Assembly: GCA_910584045.1 (NCBI GenBank)
Contig: CAJTYO010000084.1
Span: 1-9,666 of the forward strand
DNA: 9,666 nt
Source of the DNA: an uncultured Oscillospiraceae bacterium
Lineage (GTDB): Bacteria > Bacillota > Clostridia > Oscillospirales > Oscillospiraceae
Direction: 5' to 3'
Both the position numbers and the translations under genes were made by a program. A model generated the notes under the pieces. The model was not told the origin of the DNA, did not search any database, and saw only the letters and a list, made by a program, of their open reading frames with translations. The first letter of the stretch is position 1. The number at the start of each line of letters is the position of its first letter. This document shows, piece by piece, positions 1-6,609 of the stretch.

Positions 1-636
1 TGGCGATCCTACGAAACCATTTAAGCTTTTGGAAGAAGCATTCAACCAAATGGCGCTCTTTATGTAAGCACCAGTCTACAGGCCACGGATCAGAAACATT
101 GCTCTGTGGCAGGATCACATAGCTGGCTCTCTGTTCCGAGATGGTAGGCTCGGATCGTCTTTGCTCCATAAGCTCGATCTGCTAATACATTGCTTCCGCT
201 GATTTCTACCCTTTCCAGCATTTCAACAGCGTGGACTGAATCATGGTCATTCCCCGCAGACAGCTCGAATTCAACCGGGTTTCCTAGTCCATCCACAATA
301 GCGTGTAGCTTTGTGTTTAACCAACCTCTGGTTCGTCCAACTGCCTCATCTGCCGTTTTTTCCCCCTCCGTTAGCACTTTCGTGAACCTTGATGCAGGTA
401 AAGTCCAAACTCAGGTTTTCCATATCCGCATCTGCAGACAATGCGCGAAATATGGCTTCCAATGTACCATCGTCCCGACATTTAGCAAATCGGGCATACA
501 CAGACTGCCAGTGGCCATACGTCTCCGGCAATTCCCGCCACTGTGCTCCGCTGCGGACGATCCAAAACATCCCATTGAGCATGTTTCGATCATCTTTCCG
601 AGGTCGCCCTCGCTTCCCCGCCCCCTCTTTTTTCAA
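1..636 (-). pseudogene. IS5-family transposase remnant, frameshifted, runs off the left edge
   Basis: This is the DDE transposase of an IS5-family insertion sequence, no longer readable as one protein. Three consecutive pieces match the family. Piece one (636 to about 363) has the GRPRKDDR, MLNG.FWI.RSGAQWRELPE and DADMENLSLD motifs, the last carrying the first catalytic Asp. Piece two (about 363 to 144) has AVGRTRG, LHAIVDGLGNPVEF and LADRAYG with the second Asp. Piece three (142 to 1) continues with ASYVILPQSNV, SDPWPVDW and KERHLVECFF with the catalytic Glu. The first break is in a G5A6 run (minus strand, near 358-366) and needs a net +1 shift. It could be programmed frameshifting or an added G. 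The second break, an extra C near 143, is a plain indel and makes the copy dead. The usual N-terminal 20 or so residues are absent; the first piece can only start at a TTG. Family assignment is from recognised motifs. Confidence 0.85.
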
Positions 637-1051
637 GCGGCACCCCGGTAGACGAACTCGGGGAACCCCTTCACCTGGAGATTGCGCTCGTCTTGCCGCC
701 CTGGCCTGATGGGGACGGTGTATCGCGCGATGTCGTGGAGTAGTTTATCAGCATCCGCTTTAGGCGTTCGGATGAACTCACGGCACAGAGCCACCGCCAT
801 TTTAAAATTTACTTTGTAGGCGTAAACGCCCTCCGTTGGCTGTCGGACTACGCCCTCCTGACAGAGTAGGCGTAAACGCCCTCCGTTGGCTGTCGGACTA
901 CGCCCTCCTGACAGACCCGGCTTGCAAAATTAAAGGCAGTCAGATCGGCGTGTATCTCCTGTTCCGTAAACGCGTCTGATTGTCCATGGAGGTTAACCAA
1001 ACCCAGCGTATACTTCAAATCGCGAAAACCTATCTCAAGCCCCTAGAGTCT
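633..1051 (-). pseudogene. IS4-family transposase C-terminal remnant with an internal 50-bp duplication
   Basis: Read on the minus strand from about 1039, the sequence encodes GLEIGFRDLKYTLGLVNLHG, then EIHADLTAFNFASRVC, GVYAYKVNFKMAVALCREF and IRPGRQDERNLQ, ending FVYRG and a TGA at 635-633. This order (FRDLKY with the catalytic-region Glu just before it, then LVNLH, FNF, IRPGR, F.YR) is the C-terminal part of IS4-family transposases. The frame is continuous only if one copy of the 50-bp repeat at 816-915 is ignored. With both copies, a stop (TAG) follows within six codons of the second unit. A further in-frame TAG at 1043-1045 sits where the family has Trp before Gly-Ile/Leu-Glu. Beyond about 1051 homology stops, so the N-terminal two thirds and both element ends are missing. 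It abuts the IS5 remnant directly. Confidence 0.8.
816..915. repeat. Perfect tandem duplication, 2 x 50 bp
   Basis: Positions 816-865 and 866-915 are identical over all 50 bases, with no spacer. Each unit contains the palindrome AGGCGTAAACGCCC near its start and a CTGTC...GACAG inverted pair near its end. The unit lies inside the IS4-type transposase remnant. Because 50 is not a multiple of three, the second copy shifts that reading frame. With only two copies and no spacers this is not a CRISPR array. Confidence 0.95.
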
Positions 1052-1173
1052 GTTTTAAAACCATCAAAGTAAACATCGCTTGACAATGGTGTGTTTACCA
1101 TTATCAAGGGTTGCTGGTATATCATAATAGCCTTAGTTTGGACACTCCCCCGTTGCTGCAAGAGCGCTTTCCT

Positions 1174-1209
1174 GAAAAACAAAAGAGGCCCCGATTCCTC
1201 GGGACCTCT
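1174..1209 (-). terminator. Rho-independent terminator of the rplU-prp-rpmA operon
   Basis: On the minus strand, seven bases after the rpmA stop codon, AGAGGTCCCGA pairs with TCGGGGCCTCT (11 bp, one G-U) around a GGAA loop at 1184-1209. It is followed by TTTTGTTTTT. It closes the ribosomal operon before the transposon remnants. Between 1051 and 1174 I see no gene, only a small AATGGT/ACCATT hairpin at 1085-1102. Confidence 0.9.
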
Positions 1210-1215
1210 TCATCA

Positions 1216-1494
1216 TCAAGCCTCGTAAACAGAAACCTGCTTGCGATCCTTACCCAGCCGCTCGAAACGGACTGTGCCGCTGGCGGTGGCAAACAAGGTG
1301 TCGTCACTGCCGCGGCCAACGTTCACACCAGGGTGAATGTGGGTCCCGCGCTGGCGGACGAGAATGTTGCCGGCCAGAACATGCTGGCCGTCGGCGCGCT
1401 TGGGCCCAAGGCGCTTGCTCTTGGAATCGCGACCATTCTTGGTGGAACCGACGCCCTTTTTATGGGCGAAGAACTGCAGACCAATGTTCATCAT
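1216..1494 (-). CDS. rpmA: 50S ribosomal protein L27 with Prp-cleavable N-terminal extension
   Basis: L27 is a large-subunit protein whose N-terminal tail reaches the peptidyl-transferase centre. The 92-residue product carries the family core KKGVGSTKNGRDS.SKRLG.KRADGQ, followed by RQRGT.IHPG.NVG.G.DDTLFA. Its N-terminus is MMNIGLQFF-AHKKG, the Firmicutes form in which a short leader ending in FF must be removed by the protease Prp before the tail can work. The prp gene lies directly upstream in the same operon, which supports that processing. The start is one of two tandem ATGs (1494 or 1491). The nearest Shine-Dalgarno-like AAGGA is about 14 bases upstream, which is long. It is the last gene of the operon and is followed by a strong terminator. 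Confidence 0.97.
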   Translation of the reverse strand: MMNIGLQFFAHKKGVGSTKNGRDSKSKRLGPKRADGQHVLAGNILVRQRGTHIHPGVNVGRGSDDTLFATASGTVRFERLGKDRKQVSVYEA

Positions 1495-1535
1495 AATTCG
1501 TTATGCCATCCTTTCTGTAAGATACGGAAAGAGCC

Positions 1536-1868
1536 TTATTCGGCCTCCAAAACCTCGATATATTGGGGATACTCGCTGTGGAGCTCCGAGAGATAGACCA
1601 TCATACCCGTCAAAAGGGTCTGGCAGGTGCTCTCAGCAGTCTGTCCCAGGGAACCGGGCATATGAAGGGAGATGTGGGCAGACTTTTCGCTGACCTTCAC
1701 CGACGCGCACAGACCCATCACATCGTTGAGCACGCACTCGACGAGGCGCACCGTACTAGTGACGGCGGCACAGACGATGTCCTCGCCCTGGGCGGCATAG
1801 CCGCTGTGGCCGGACGCGTCAAAGCCGGTGATCCGGCTGCCCTCCGTATAAAATGTGACCGTGGTCAT
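1536..1868 (-). CDS. prp: Ribosomal-processing cysteine protease Prp
   Basis: Prp is the small cysteine protease that cleaves the N-terminal extension of L27 in Firmicutes and related bacteria. The 110-residue product has the two conserved catalytic stretches: GHSGYA with His21, and GEDIVCAAV with Cys33, twelve residues later as in the characterised Staphylococcus enzyme (His22/Cys34). The rest (residues 36-110) is the usual alpha/beta body. It lies between rplU and rpmA, the standard order. Its ATG is only two bases after the rplU stop, with no clear Shine-Dalgarno site, so translational coupling to rplU is likely (inference). The substrate gene rpmA follows after 41 bases. Older annotations call this family YsxB or 'ribosomal protein associated with L21/L27'. 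Confidence 0.93.
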   Translation of the reverse strand: MTTVTFYTEGSRITGFDASGHSGYAAQGEDIVCAAVTSTVRLVECVLNDVMGLCASVKVSEKSAHISLHMPGSLGQTAESTCQTLLTGMMVYLSELHSEYPQYIEVLEAE

Positions 1869-1870
1869 CC

Positions 1871-2182
1871 TCAGGCGCTGATCTTCTTGATCTCAATCTT
1901 GGTATAGGGCTGACGGTGACCCTGACGCTTGCGGTAGCCCTTCTTGGGGTTATACTTGAAGATACGGATCTTCTTGCCCTTGCCGTTCTTCAGAACTGTG
2001 GCCTCCACTTTGGCGCCAGCCACAGTGGGGGTGCCGATGGTGGCGTTGTCGCCGTCCAGAATGGCCAGCACCTGGTCGAAGATCACCTGACTGTCGGCCT
2101 CTGCGGGCAACTTCTCGATGAACAGGGTGTCGCCTTCGGTCACCTTATACTGCTTACCACCGGTAACGATGATTGCGTGCAT
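1871..2182 (-). CDS. rplU: 50S ribosomal protein L21
   Basis: L21 binds 23S rRNA in the large subunit. The 103-residue product is full length for the family. It begins MHAIIVTGGKQYKV.EGD and contains VLAI.DG......GTP.V.GAKVEATV, KGKKIRIFKYNPKKGYRK and the C-terminal basic signature RQGHRQPYT.I.I. A GAGGTG Shine-Dalgarno element ends eight bases before the ATG. It is the first gene of a minus-strand operon with prp and rpmA, preceded by a consensus promoter and a folded leader, so L21 may regulate its own operon through that leader (inference). Confidence 0.97.
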   Translation of the reverse strand: MHAIIVTGGKQYKVTEGDTLFIEKLPAEADSQVIFDQVLAILDGDNATIGTPTVAGAKVEATVLKNGKGKKIRIFKYNPKKGYRKRQGHRQPYTKIEIKKISA

Positions 2183-2194
2183 TCCTTTTGCACC

Positions 2195-2291
2195 TCACTT
2201 TCCTTCATTATGAAGCACTTAACCGCGCTCCTTTACGGGCTCGCTGTCGTAGGCGGCGTCCGCAGACGCGCTTAAGCCCATTCAAAGCGGC
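2195..2291 (-). ncRNA. Probable L21 leader (ribosomal-protein autoregulatory 5' UTR)
   Basis: The roughly 110-base untranslated region between the rplU promoter and its start codon folds well. CTTAAGCGCG (2276-2267, minus strand) pairs with CGCGGTTAAG (2227-2218), nine of ten positions. GTC-TGCG-GAC forms an internal hairpin, and CTTCA/TGAAG forms a hairpin just before the Shine-Dalgarno region. The position upstream of rplU in a Firmicute fits the known L21_leader RNA family. I recognise it by place and fold rather than by an alignment, so the family name is probable, not proven. The expected role is feedback repression of rplU-prp-rpmA by free L21. Confidence 0.6.
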
Positions 2292-2297
2292 CTATTA

Positions 2298-2326
2298 AGT
2301 ATATCAGCGCTCCCAAGGAATGTCAA
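2298..2326 (-). promoter_or_regulatory. Promoter of rplU-prp-rpmA
   Basis: TTGACA (2326-2321), a 17-base spacer and TATACT (2303-2298) form a near-perfect housekeeping promoter on the minus strand, with a start expected near 2291. It is divergent from the riboswitch promoter, the two -35 boxes lying about 40 bases apart. Confidence 0.88.
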
Positions 2327-2366
2327 CTATTTTTTTCGGAAAAAGGCGGATTTTCTGAATTCCTTC

Positions 2367-2396
2367 TTGACATTCGTCCGACATATGCCCTATAAT
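2367..2396 (+). promoter_or_regulatory. Promoter of the cobalamin-riboswitch operon
   Basis: TTGACA (2367-2372), an 18-base spacer and TATAAT (2391-2396) match the consensus at both hexamers. Transcription should begin near 2403, about 20 bases before the riboswitch P1 stem. Confidence 0.9.
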
Positions 2397-2423
2397 AAAG
2401 AGGCGCACACAAGTGGATAAAGG

Positions 2424-2590
2424 TGGTGTGCAGGTTGCGCCCCTCGGGGCATAGGGAAGCGGGTGTAAATCCCGCGCAATGCCGTTGCTGTGAGAGCGAA
2501 GCATCTCCTATTATGTCACTGGGACCGCTGTCCCGGGAAGGCGGGAGAGTGCGTCTGACGCTCGAGCCAGAATACCTGCCTGCACATAAC
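2424..2590 (+). ncRNA. Cobalamin (adenosylcobalamin-type) riboswitch
   Basis: Conserved blocks of the cobalamin riboswitch occur in order. There is AGGGAAGCGGGTGTAAATCC at 2453-2472, CCG...GCTGTGA at 2482-2493, GTCACTGGG at 2515-2523, and the B12 box AGCCAGAATACCTGCC at 2565-2580. The P1 closing helix is GCAGGT (2430-2435) with ACCTGC (2574-2579). Known members lower expression of B12 synthesis or uptake genes when cobalamin is bound. Here the controlled genes are a DUF4430 protein and an ECF S component. The downstream terminator suggests control of transcription rather than translation. Confidence 0.93.
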
Positions 2591-2650
2591 GCACACGAGA
2601 ACCTCCGCGCGCACGGGAGGGTGCATGGCTGGCCGGACTGCGGCTTATTT

Positions 2651-2682
2651 GCTGTACCCTTCTGGGTATGGCTTTTTATTTT
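2651..2682 (+). terminator. Intrinsic terminator of the riboswitch expression platform
   Basis: GCTGTACCC (2651-2659) pairs with GGGTATGGC (2664-2672) around TTCT, nine pairs including two G-U, and is followed by TTTTTATTTT. It lies between the B12 box and the first gene, where a ligand-controlled terminator is expected. A CCTCC/GGAGG hairpin just upstream (about 2601-2619) may belong to the switch. Confidence 0.75.
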
Positions 2683-2722
2683 GCCCGCCGCATTTCAATA
2701 AAATGAAGGAGACTGCTTTGCG

Positions 2723-3118
2723 ATGAAAAAGAATGGAAAACTGATTGGCGTTGCCGCCGCGGTGATTGCTGTTGCCCTGTTATTTACGGGCGTCTGGTAT
2801 TTTACACGTCCCGCCGCCGGCGAGGGCAGCAAGACCATTAGTGTGGAGGTCGTTCACAAGGACGGGACCGAGAAGGTCTTCACCTACCACACGGATGCAG
2901 ACTATCTGGGCGAGGTGATCCTGGAGGCGGGACTGGTTGAAGGCGAGGACGGACCCTATGGACTGTATATCCTGGAGGCAGACGAAGAGCGGGCGCTCTA
3001 TGAGGAGGACGGTGCGTATTGGGCCCTGTTTCAGGGGGAGGAGTACGCCGTCACTAGTGCGGATCAGACTCCCATTAACGACGGAGACGCCTTTTCGCTG
3101 GTATATACCGTTGGATAG
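2723..3118 (+). CDS. Membrane-anchored DUF4430 (transcobalamin-like) protein
   Basis: The 131-residue product begins with a short basic stretch and one hydrophobic segment (residues 7-27), a signal anchor or uncleaved signal peptide with no lipobox Cys. After a linker, residues 38-130 match DUF4430, the small domain resembling the C-terminal beta-domain of vertebrate transcobalamin/intrinsic factor. Visible hallmarks are beta-strands in VEVVHKDGTEKVFTY, the LGEVILEAGLVEGEDG helix-turn, AYWALFQGEEYAVT, and the closing DGDAFSLVYT. An AAGGAG site lies 11 bases before the ATG. It is the first gene behind the cobalamin riboswitch and overlaps the ECF S gene. An extracellular corrinoid-binding or delivery role is inferred; I see no direct ligand-binding evidence in the sequence. 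Confidence 0.85.
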   Translation: MKKNGKLIGVAAAVIAVALLFTGVWYFTRPAAGEGSKTISVEVVHKDGTEKVFTYHTDADYLGEVILEAGLVEGEDGPYGLYILEADEERALYEEDGAYWALFQGEEYAVTSADQTPINDGDAFSLVYTVG

Positions 3119-3635
3119 GCGGGGACTGACCCTGGCGGAGATGGCGCTGTTCGGGGTGCTGGGCGGAATGACCTTTCTGGCGAAGCTGGTGATGGCAGGG
3201 TTGCCCAATATCGAGCCGGTGTCCCTGCTGGTGATGCTGTATGCCGCCGTCTTCGGGCGGAAGGCGCTGTACCCCATCTATGCCTATGTGCTGCTGGAGA
3301 TGGCGCTGTTCGGGGTGAACCTGTGGGCGGTCAACTACTTGTATATATGGGTGCTTCTGGCGGGGGCAACGTGGATGTTGCGGGAGATGTCCAGCCCGGT
3401 AGGGTGGGCGCTGTTGTCCGGGACATTCGGGCTGCTGTTCGGTCTGCTATGTGCGCCAGTATATGCCTTTACTGGAGGGCCGGCCTTTGCCGTATCTTGG
3501 TGGATCAGCGGCATTCCCTACGACCTGCTCCACTGCGGGGGTAACTTCGGACTGGCACTGGTATTGTTTGTGCCGCTTCGCAGGCTGCTGGAGAGGCTGT
3601 ACAGAGGAATGAATATGCAGCGGGTTCAGGGGTGA
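3111..3635 (+). CDS. ECF transporter S component, predicted corrinoid-related
   Basis: The product is a small, very hydrophobic protein of 174 residues. It has about five or six membrane segments, with loops such as LPNIEPVSLLVMLYAAVFGRKALYP and VNLWAVNYLYIW typical of S components of energy-coupling-factor transporters. These give substrate specificity and work with a shared EcfA/A'/T module encoded elsewhere. The best start is TTG at 3111, inside the last codons of the DUF4430 gene (8-base overlap), which keeps the N-terminal DRRGLTLAEMALFG.LGG seen at the start of such proteins. ATG 3141 is possible but has no spaced ribosome site. With the cobalamin riboswitch and DUF4430 partner, a cobalamin or precursor substrate is likely by inference. 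Other S-component substrates cannot be excluded. Confidence 0.8.
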   Translation: MDRRGLTLAEMALFGVLGGMTFLAKLVMAGLPNIEPVSLLVMLYAAVFGRKALYPIYAYVLLEMALFGVNLWAVNYLYIWVLLAGATWMLREMSSPVGWALLSGTFGLLFGLLCAPVYAFTGGPAFAVSWWISGIPYDLLHCGGNFGLALVLFVPLRRLLERLYRGMNMQRVQG

Positions 3636-3780
3636 TTTGGCTCCGCCTGTTTAAATTTTGCCACGCAGCGGGATGGATTCGGTGCGCTGTTGCCTGCATG
3701 CCATGTGAGCGAAAAGCAGAACGCCCGAGCTATCCACAAGAGCTTCTTGATTGATATATACAAGGGAAAAGGAGACCCCT

Positions 3781-4620
3781 ATGAGCGGAATATTATACCT
3801 CGTTGCCACACCCATCGGCAACCTGGGCGACTTGAGCTCCAGGGCCGCCGCCACCTTGGAGGAGGCGGACTTCATTGCTGCTGAGGACACTCGTGTGACA
3901 ATGAAGCTCCTCAGCCATCTGAGCATAAAAAAGCCTCTGGTGAGCTACCATGAGCACAACAAGTCAACCGCCGGGCCGGCCATCCTAAAGCGGCTGCTGG
4001 CCGGGGAGAGCTGCGCCCTGGCCACCGATGCGGGAACCCCTGCCATCAGCGACCCGGGAGAGGACCTGGTGCGCCTGTGTGGAGAAAACGGCGTAACGGT
4101 GCAGGCTGTCCCAGGCTGCTGCGCCCTGATCTCCGCCTTGGCGGTCAGTGGACTGCCCACGAGGCGCTTCGTCTTTGAGGGGTTCCTGCCGGTGAACCGG
4201 GCGGAGAGGCGGGAGCTGCTGGGGGAGCTGCTGGGCGAGGAACGAACACTGTTGTTCTATGAGGCTCCCCACCGGCTGCGATCTGCGCTGGACGACCTGG
4301 AGGCCGCCTTCGGCGATAGACAAATTGCTCTGTGTCGGGAGCTGACCAAGCTCCACGAGGACGTGATGCGCACCACCCTGTCCCAAGCGGCGGCATGGTA
4401 CCGGGAAAACGAGCCCCGGGGGGAGTACGTTCTGGTGGTGGCCGGAGCGGAGCGGCCAGCGGAGAATGCCGTCACTCTGGAGGAGGGCACTGCGATGGTT
4501 CTGGCCAGGAGAGAAAAAGGGGAACGAATGAAGGACGCCGTGCGGCAGGTGGCCGCCGACACAGGCTTGGGCCGCAACGATCTGTACGAGGCCGCCCTGC
4601 GTGCGGCGGCGGAGCGGTAG
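3781..4620 (+). CDS. rsmI: 16S rRNA (cytidine-1402-2'-O)-methyltransferase RsmI
   Basis: RsmI methylates the 2'-OH of C1402 in the 16S rRNA decoding centre using S-adenosylmethionine. The 279-residue product has the tetrapyrrole-methylase fold signatures of the family: LVATPIGNLGD (7-17), AEDTR (33-37), SYHEHN, ATDAGTPAISDPG, YEAPHRL and RELTKLHE, with GEYVLVV near the end. The usual PGPSA motif reads PGCCA here, a notable change in the cofactor-side loop. ATG 3781 is chosen because AAGGAG precedes it by seven bases; an upstream in-frame ATG at 3751 lacks such a site. The 145-base gap after the ECF gene shows no convincing terminator and only weak promoter candidates. RsmI shares its fold with corrin-ring methylases, but its motifs are those of the rRNA enzyme. 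Confidence 0.95.
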   Translation: MSGILYLVATPIGNLGDLSSRAAATLEEADFIAAEDTRVTMKLLSHLSIKKPLVSYHEHNKSTAGPAILKRLLAGESCALATDAGTPAISDPGEDLVRLCGENGVTVQAVPGCCALISALAVSGLPTRRFVFEGFLPVNRAERRELLGELLGEERTLLFYEAPHRLRSALDDLEAAFGDRQIALCRELTKLHEDVMRTTLSQAAAWYRENEPRGEYVLVVAGAERPAENAVTLEEGTAMVLARREKGERMKDAVRQVAADTGLGRNDLYEAALRAAAER

Positions 4621-4739
4621 GCCAGCCGTTCCGTGTGACATGGTCCTATACAAGACGGCGGAGAGGGCCCCATACCTCCTTCGGGCTTTGTCCGGAAAAC
4701 GCCGCTTTGTGTGGAAATATGTTAGGAGGAGTTTTAAGC

Positions 4740-6608
4740 ATGAAAAAATGGAAGAGGCCAGCAACCCTGCTGCTGACGCTGGTGATGGTTCTGGGACTGC
4801 ACACGGCGGCCCTGGCCGAGGAGAAAAGCACCTATGAGGATGTCTCCGGCCACTGGGCGGAGACATATATCAATCGGATGCTGGACCAGAAGCTGATGGA
4901 GGGCCGGTCCGAGAGTGCGTTCGCCCCCGATGAGAACATGACCCGGGCGGAGCTGGTAACTGCTCTGTACCGTCTGGCCGGTTCTCCTGCCGTTAAAGAC
5001 GCGGAAATCCCTTTCACTGATGTGGACGACGGCGCGGCCTGCCGGGACGCAGTCCTCTGGGCTCACGGCAAGGGCATCGTCTCCGGTCGGAAGAACGCCA
5101 AAGGTGAGGCCGTGTTTGAACCCGACGGCGACGTGAAGCGCCAGGAGATCGCAAAGATTCTGAATATCTACGCCGCCTCTGCGGCGGGAAAGAAGGAGCT
5201 GACGAACCGCGTGGATGAACTGACTTCCTACGCCGATGCTGGCAGCGTGGCGGAGTGGGCAAAGCCCAGCATGGACTGGGCGGCGGCCAGCGGATTCATT
5301 ACCGGCGGCGCCGGCAATAAGTTGGACCCTGATGGCACCGCAACTCGGGCCCAGACAGCGGCCATCCTCTGCCGGTATATGGACGATGCGTCCACCGGCG
5401 ATGCGTCCAAGGACAATCCCCGCAACCAGGACGGAATCGGGGAGAAGGAGCTGCTGGTAGTCAGTTTCGGCACAAGCTTCAACGACAGCCGAACGGCCAC
5501 CATCGGTGCGGTGGAGAATGCGCTGGAGAAGGCCTTCCCCGGCTATGCCGTGCGGCGGGGCTTTACCTCCAACACCATCATTGAGCATATCTTCCGCCGG
5601 GACGGCGAGGCCATCGACGATGTGACCCAGGCCCTGGACCGCGCCAAAGCCAACGGTGTGAAGGAGCTGCTGGTTCAGCCTACCCACCTGATGAACGGGT
5701 ACGAGTACGGCGATCTGGTCCAGGAGCTGGAGGAGCGGGGCGGCGACTTTGAGAGCGTGAGAATCGGCGCGCCCCTGCTGAGCAGCGACGAGGACTACAC
5801 GAGGGTGGCCGAGGCTATGGTGGCCGCCACCGCTGCCTACGACGACGGAAAAACCGCCATCTGCTACATGGGCCATGGAACCGAGGCTGCGTCCAACGGC
5901 GTGTATGACCGGATGCAGAAGATTCTCACCGACGGGGGGCATACCAACTACTTTGTCGGCACCGTGGAGGCCGAGCCCAGTGTGGAGACCATCCTGAAGA
6001 TGGTCAAGGCGGGCGGCTATGAGAAGGTGGTGCTGCGCCCCATGATGATCGTAGCCGGCGACCATGCCAACAATGACATGGCGGGGGATGAGGAGGATTC
6101 CTGGAAGTCCGTCTTTGAGGCCAACGGCTATGAGGTCATCTGCGTGATCAACGGTCTGGGCGAGCTGGAGGGCATCCAGCAGCTGCTGGCGGACCACGCC
6201 AAGGACGCCAAGGAGCTGGGCAGCACCGGTATTGAGGTGGAGCCCAATCCCAAGAACGTCAAGCCCAAGACCCTGCGCGACGGGACTTACTCTATCTCCG
6301 TGTCCAGTGATTCGAAGATGTTCCGCGTGGTGGCTTGTGAGTTGACGGTGAAGGATGGTAAAATGACCGCCGTGGTGACCCTGAGCGGCGTGGGTTATGA
6401 TAAGCTCTTTGCCGGGACCAAGGCAGCGGCGGAAAAGGCCTCCGAGGGGTTCTATGAATTCGTGGAGGACGCGGAGGGCAAGTACACCTATACTGTCCCC
6501 GTGGAGGCGCTGGATACCCAGCTGCCCTTCGCCGCCCACAGCGTTAAAAAGGATGAGTGGTATGATCGGGGCCTGACCTTCGATCTGGCCTCCGCAGTGG
6601 AAAAGTAA
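4740..6608 (+). CDS. SLH-anchored CbiK-type cobaltochelatase with an extra C-terminal domain
   Basis: CbiK enzymes insert Co2+ (some Fe2+) into sirohydrochlorin. This 622-residue protein has a signal peptide (1-26, cleavage after LHTAALA), then three S-layer homology domains (about 31-80, 91-145, 161-214) that would bind cell-wall polymer. A full CbiK domain follows (about 236-490): VSFGTSFNDSR, QPTHLMNGYEY with metal-ligand His316, GAPLLSSDEDY, MGHGTE with His379, and AGDHANNDMAGD. The two His are 63 apart, close to known CbiK spacing. Residues 513-617 form an unnamed beta-rich domain (DGTYSISVSSDSKMF, VTLSGVGYDKLF, YTVPVEALD) that I recall only loosely from clostridial surface proteins. AGGAGG lies ten bases before the ATG. 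Periplasmic CbiK is known in Desulfovibrio, so an exported chelatase has precedent. Its function here, chelation or tetrapyrrole/metal binding, is open. Confidence 0.88.
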   Translation: MKKWKRPATLLLTLVMVLGLHTAALAEEKSTYEDVSGHWAETYINRMLDQKLMEGRSESAFAPDENMTRAELVTALYRLAGSPAVKDAEIPFTDVDDGAACRDAVLWAHGKGIVSGRKNAKGEAVFEPDGDVKRQEIAKILNIYAASAAGKKELTNRVDELTSYADAGSVAEWAKPSMDWAAASGFITGGAGNKLDPDGTATRAQTAAILCRYMDDASTGDASKDNPRNQDGIGEKELLVVSFGTSFNDSRTATIGAVENALEKAFPGYAVRRGFTSNTIIEHIFRRDGEAIDDVTQALDRAKANGVKELLVQPTHLMNGYEYGDLVQELEERGGDFESVRIGAPLLSSDEDYTRVAEAMVAATAAYDDGKTAICYMGHGTEAASNGVYDRMQKILTDGGHTNYFVGTVEAEPSVETILKMVKAGGYEKVVLRPMMIVAGDHANNDMAGDEEDSWKSVFEANGYEVICVINGLGELEGIQQLLADHAKDAKELGSTGIEVEPNPKNVKPKTLRDGTYSISVSSDSKMFRVVACELTVKDGKMTAVVTLSGVGYDKLFAGTKAAAEKASEGFYEFVEDAEGKYTYTVPVEALDTQLPFAAHSVKKDEWYDRGLTFDLASAVEK

Positions 6609-6609
6609 A

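Noticed and set aside
816..915. Possible CRISPR repeats.
   Set aside because: Two 50-bp units are directly adjacent with no spacer and lie inside a transposase frame.
1085..1102. AATGGT-GTGTTT-ACCATT hairpin between the transposon remnant and rpmA.
   Set aside because: The stem is only six pairs with no T-tract, which can easily occur by chance in AT-rich sequence.
3700..3780. Promoter for rsmI around TTGATT and ATATATACA.
   Set aside because: The hexamers are too close together and neither alternative gives an acceptable spacing, so I do not call it.
4332..4739. Upstream extension of the SLH-CbiK frame through rsmI.
   Set aside because: It overlaps rsmI in another frame. The signal peptide and AGGAGG site fix the start at 4740.
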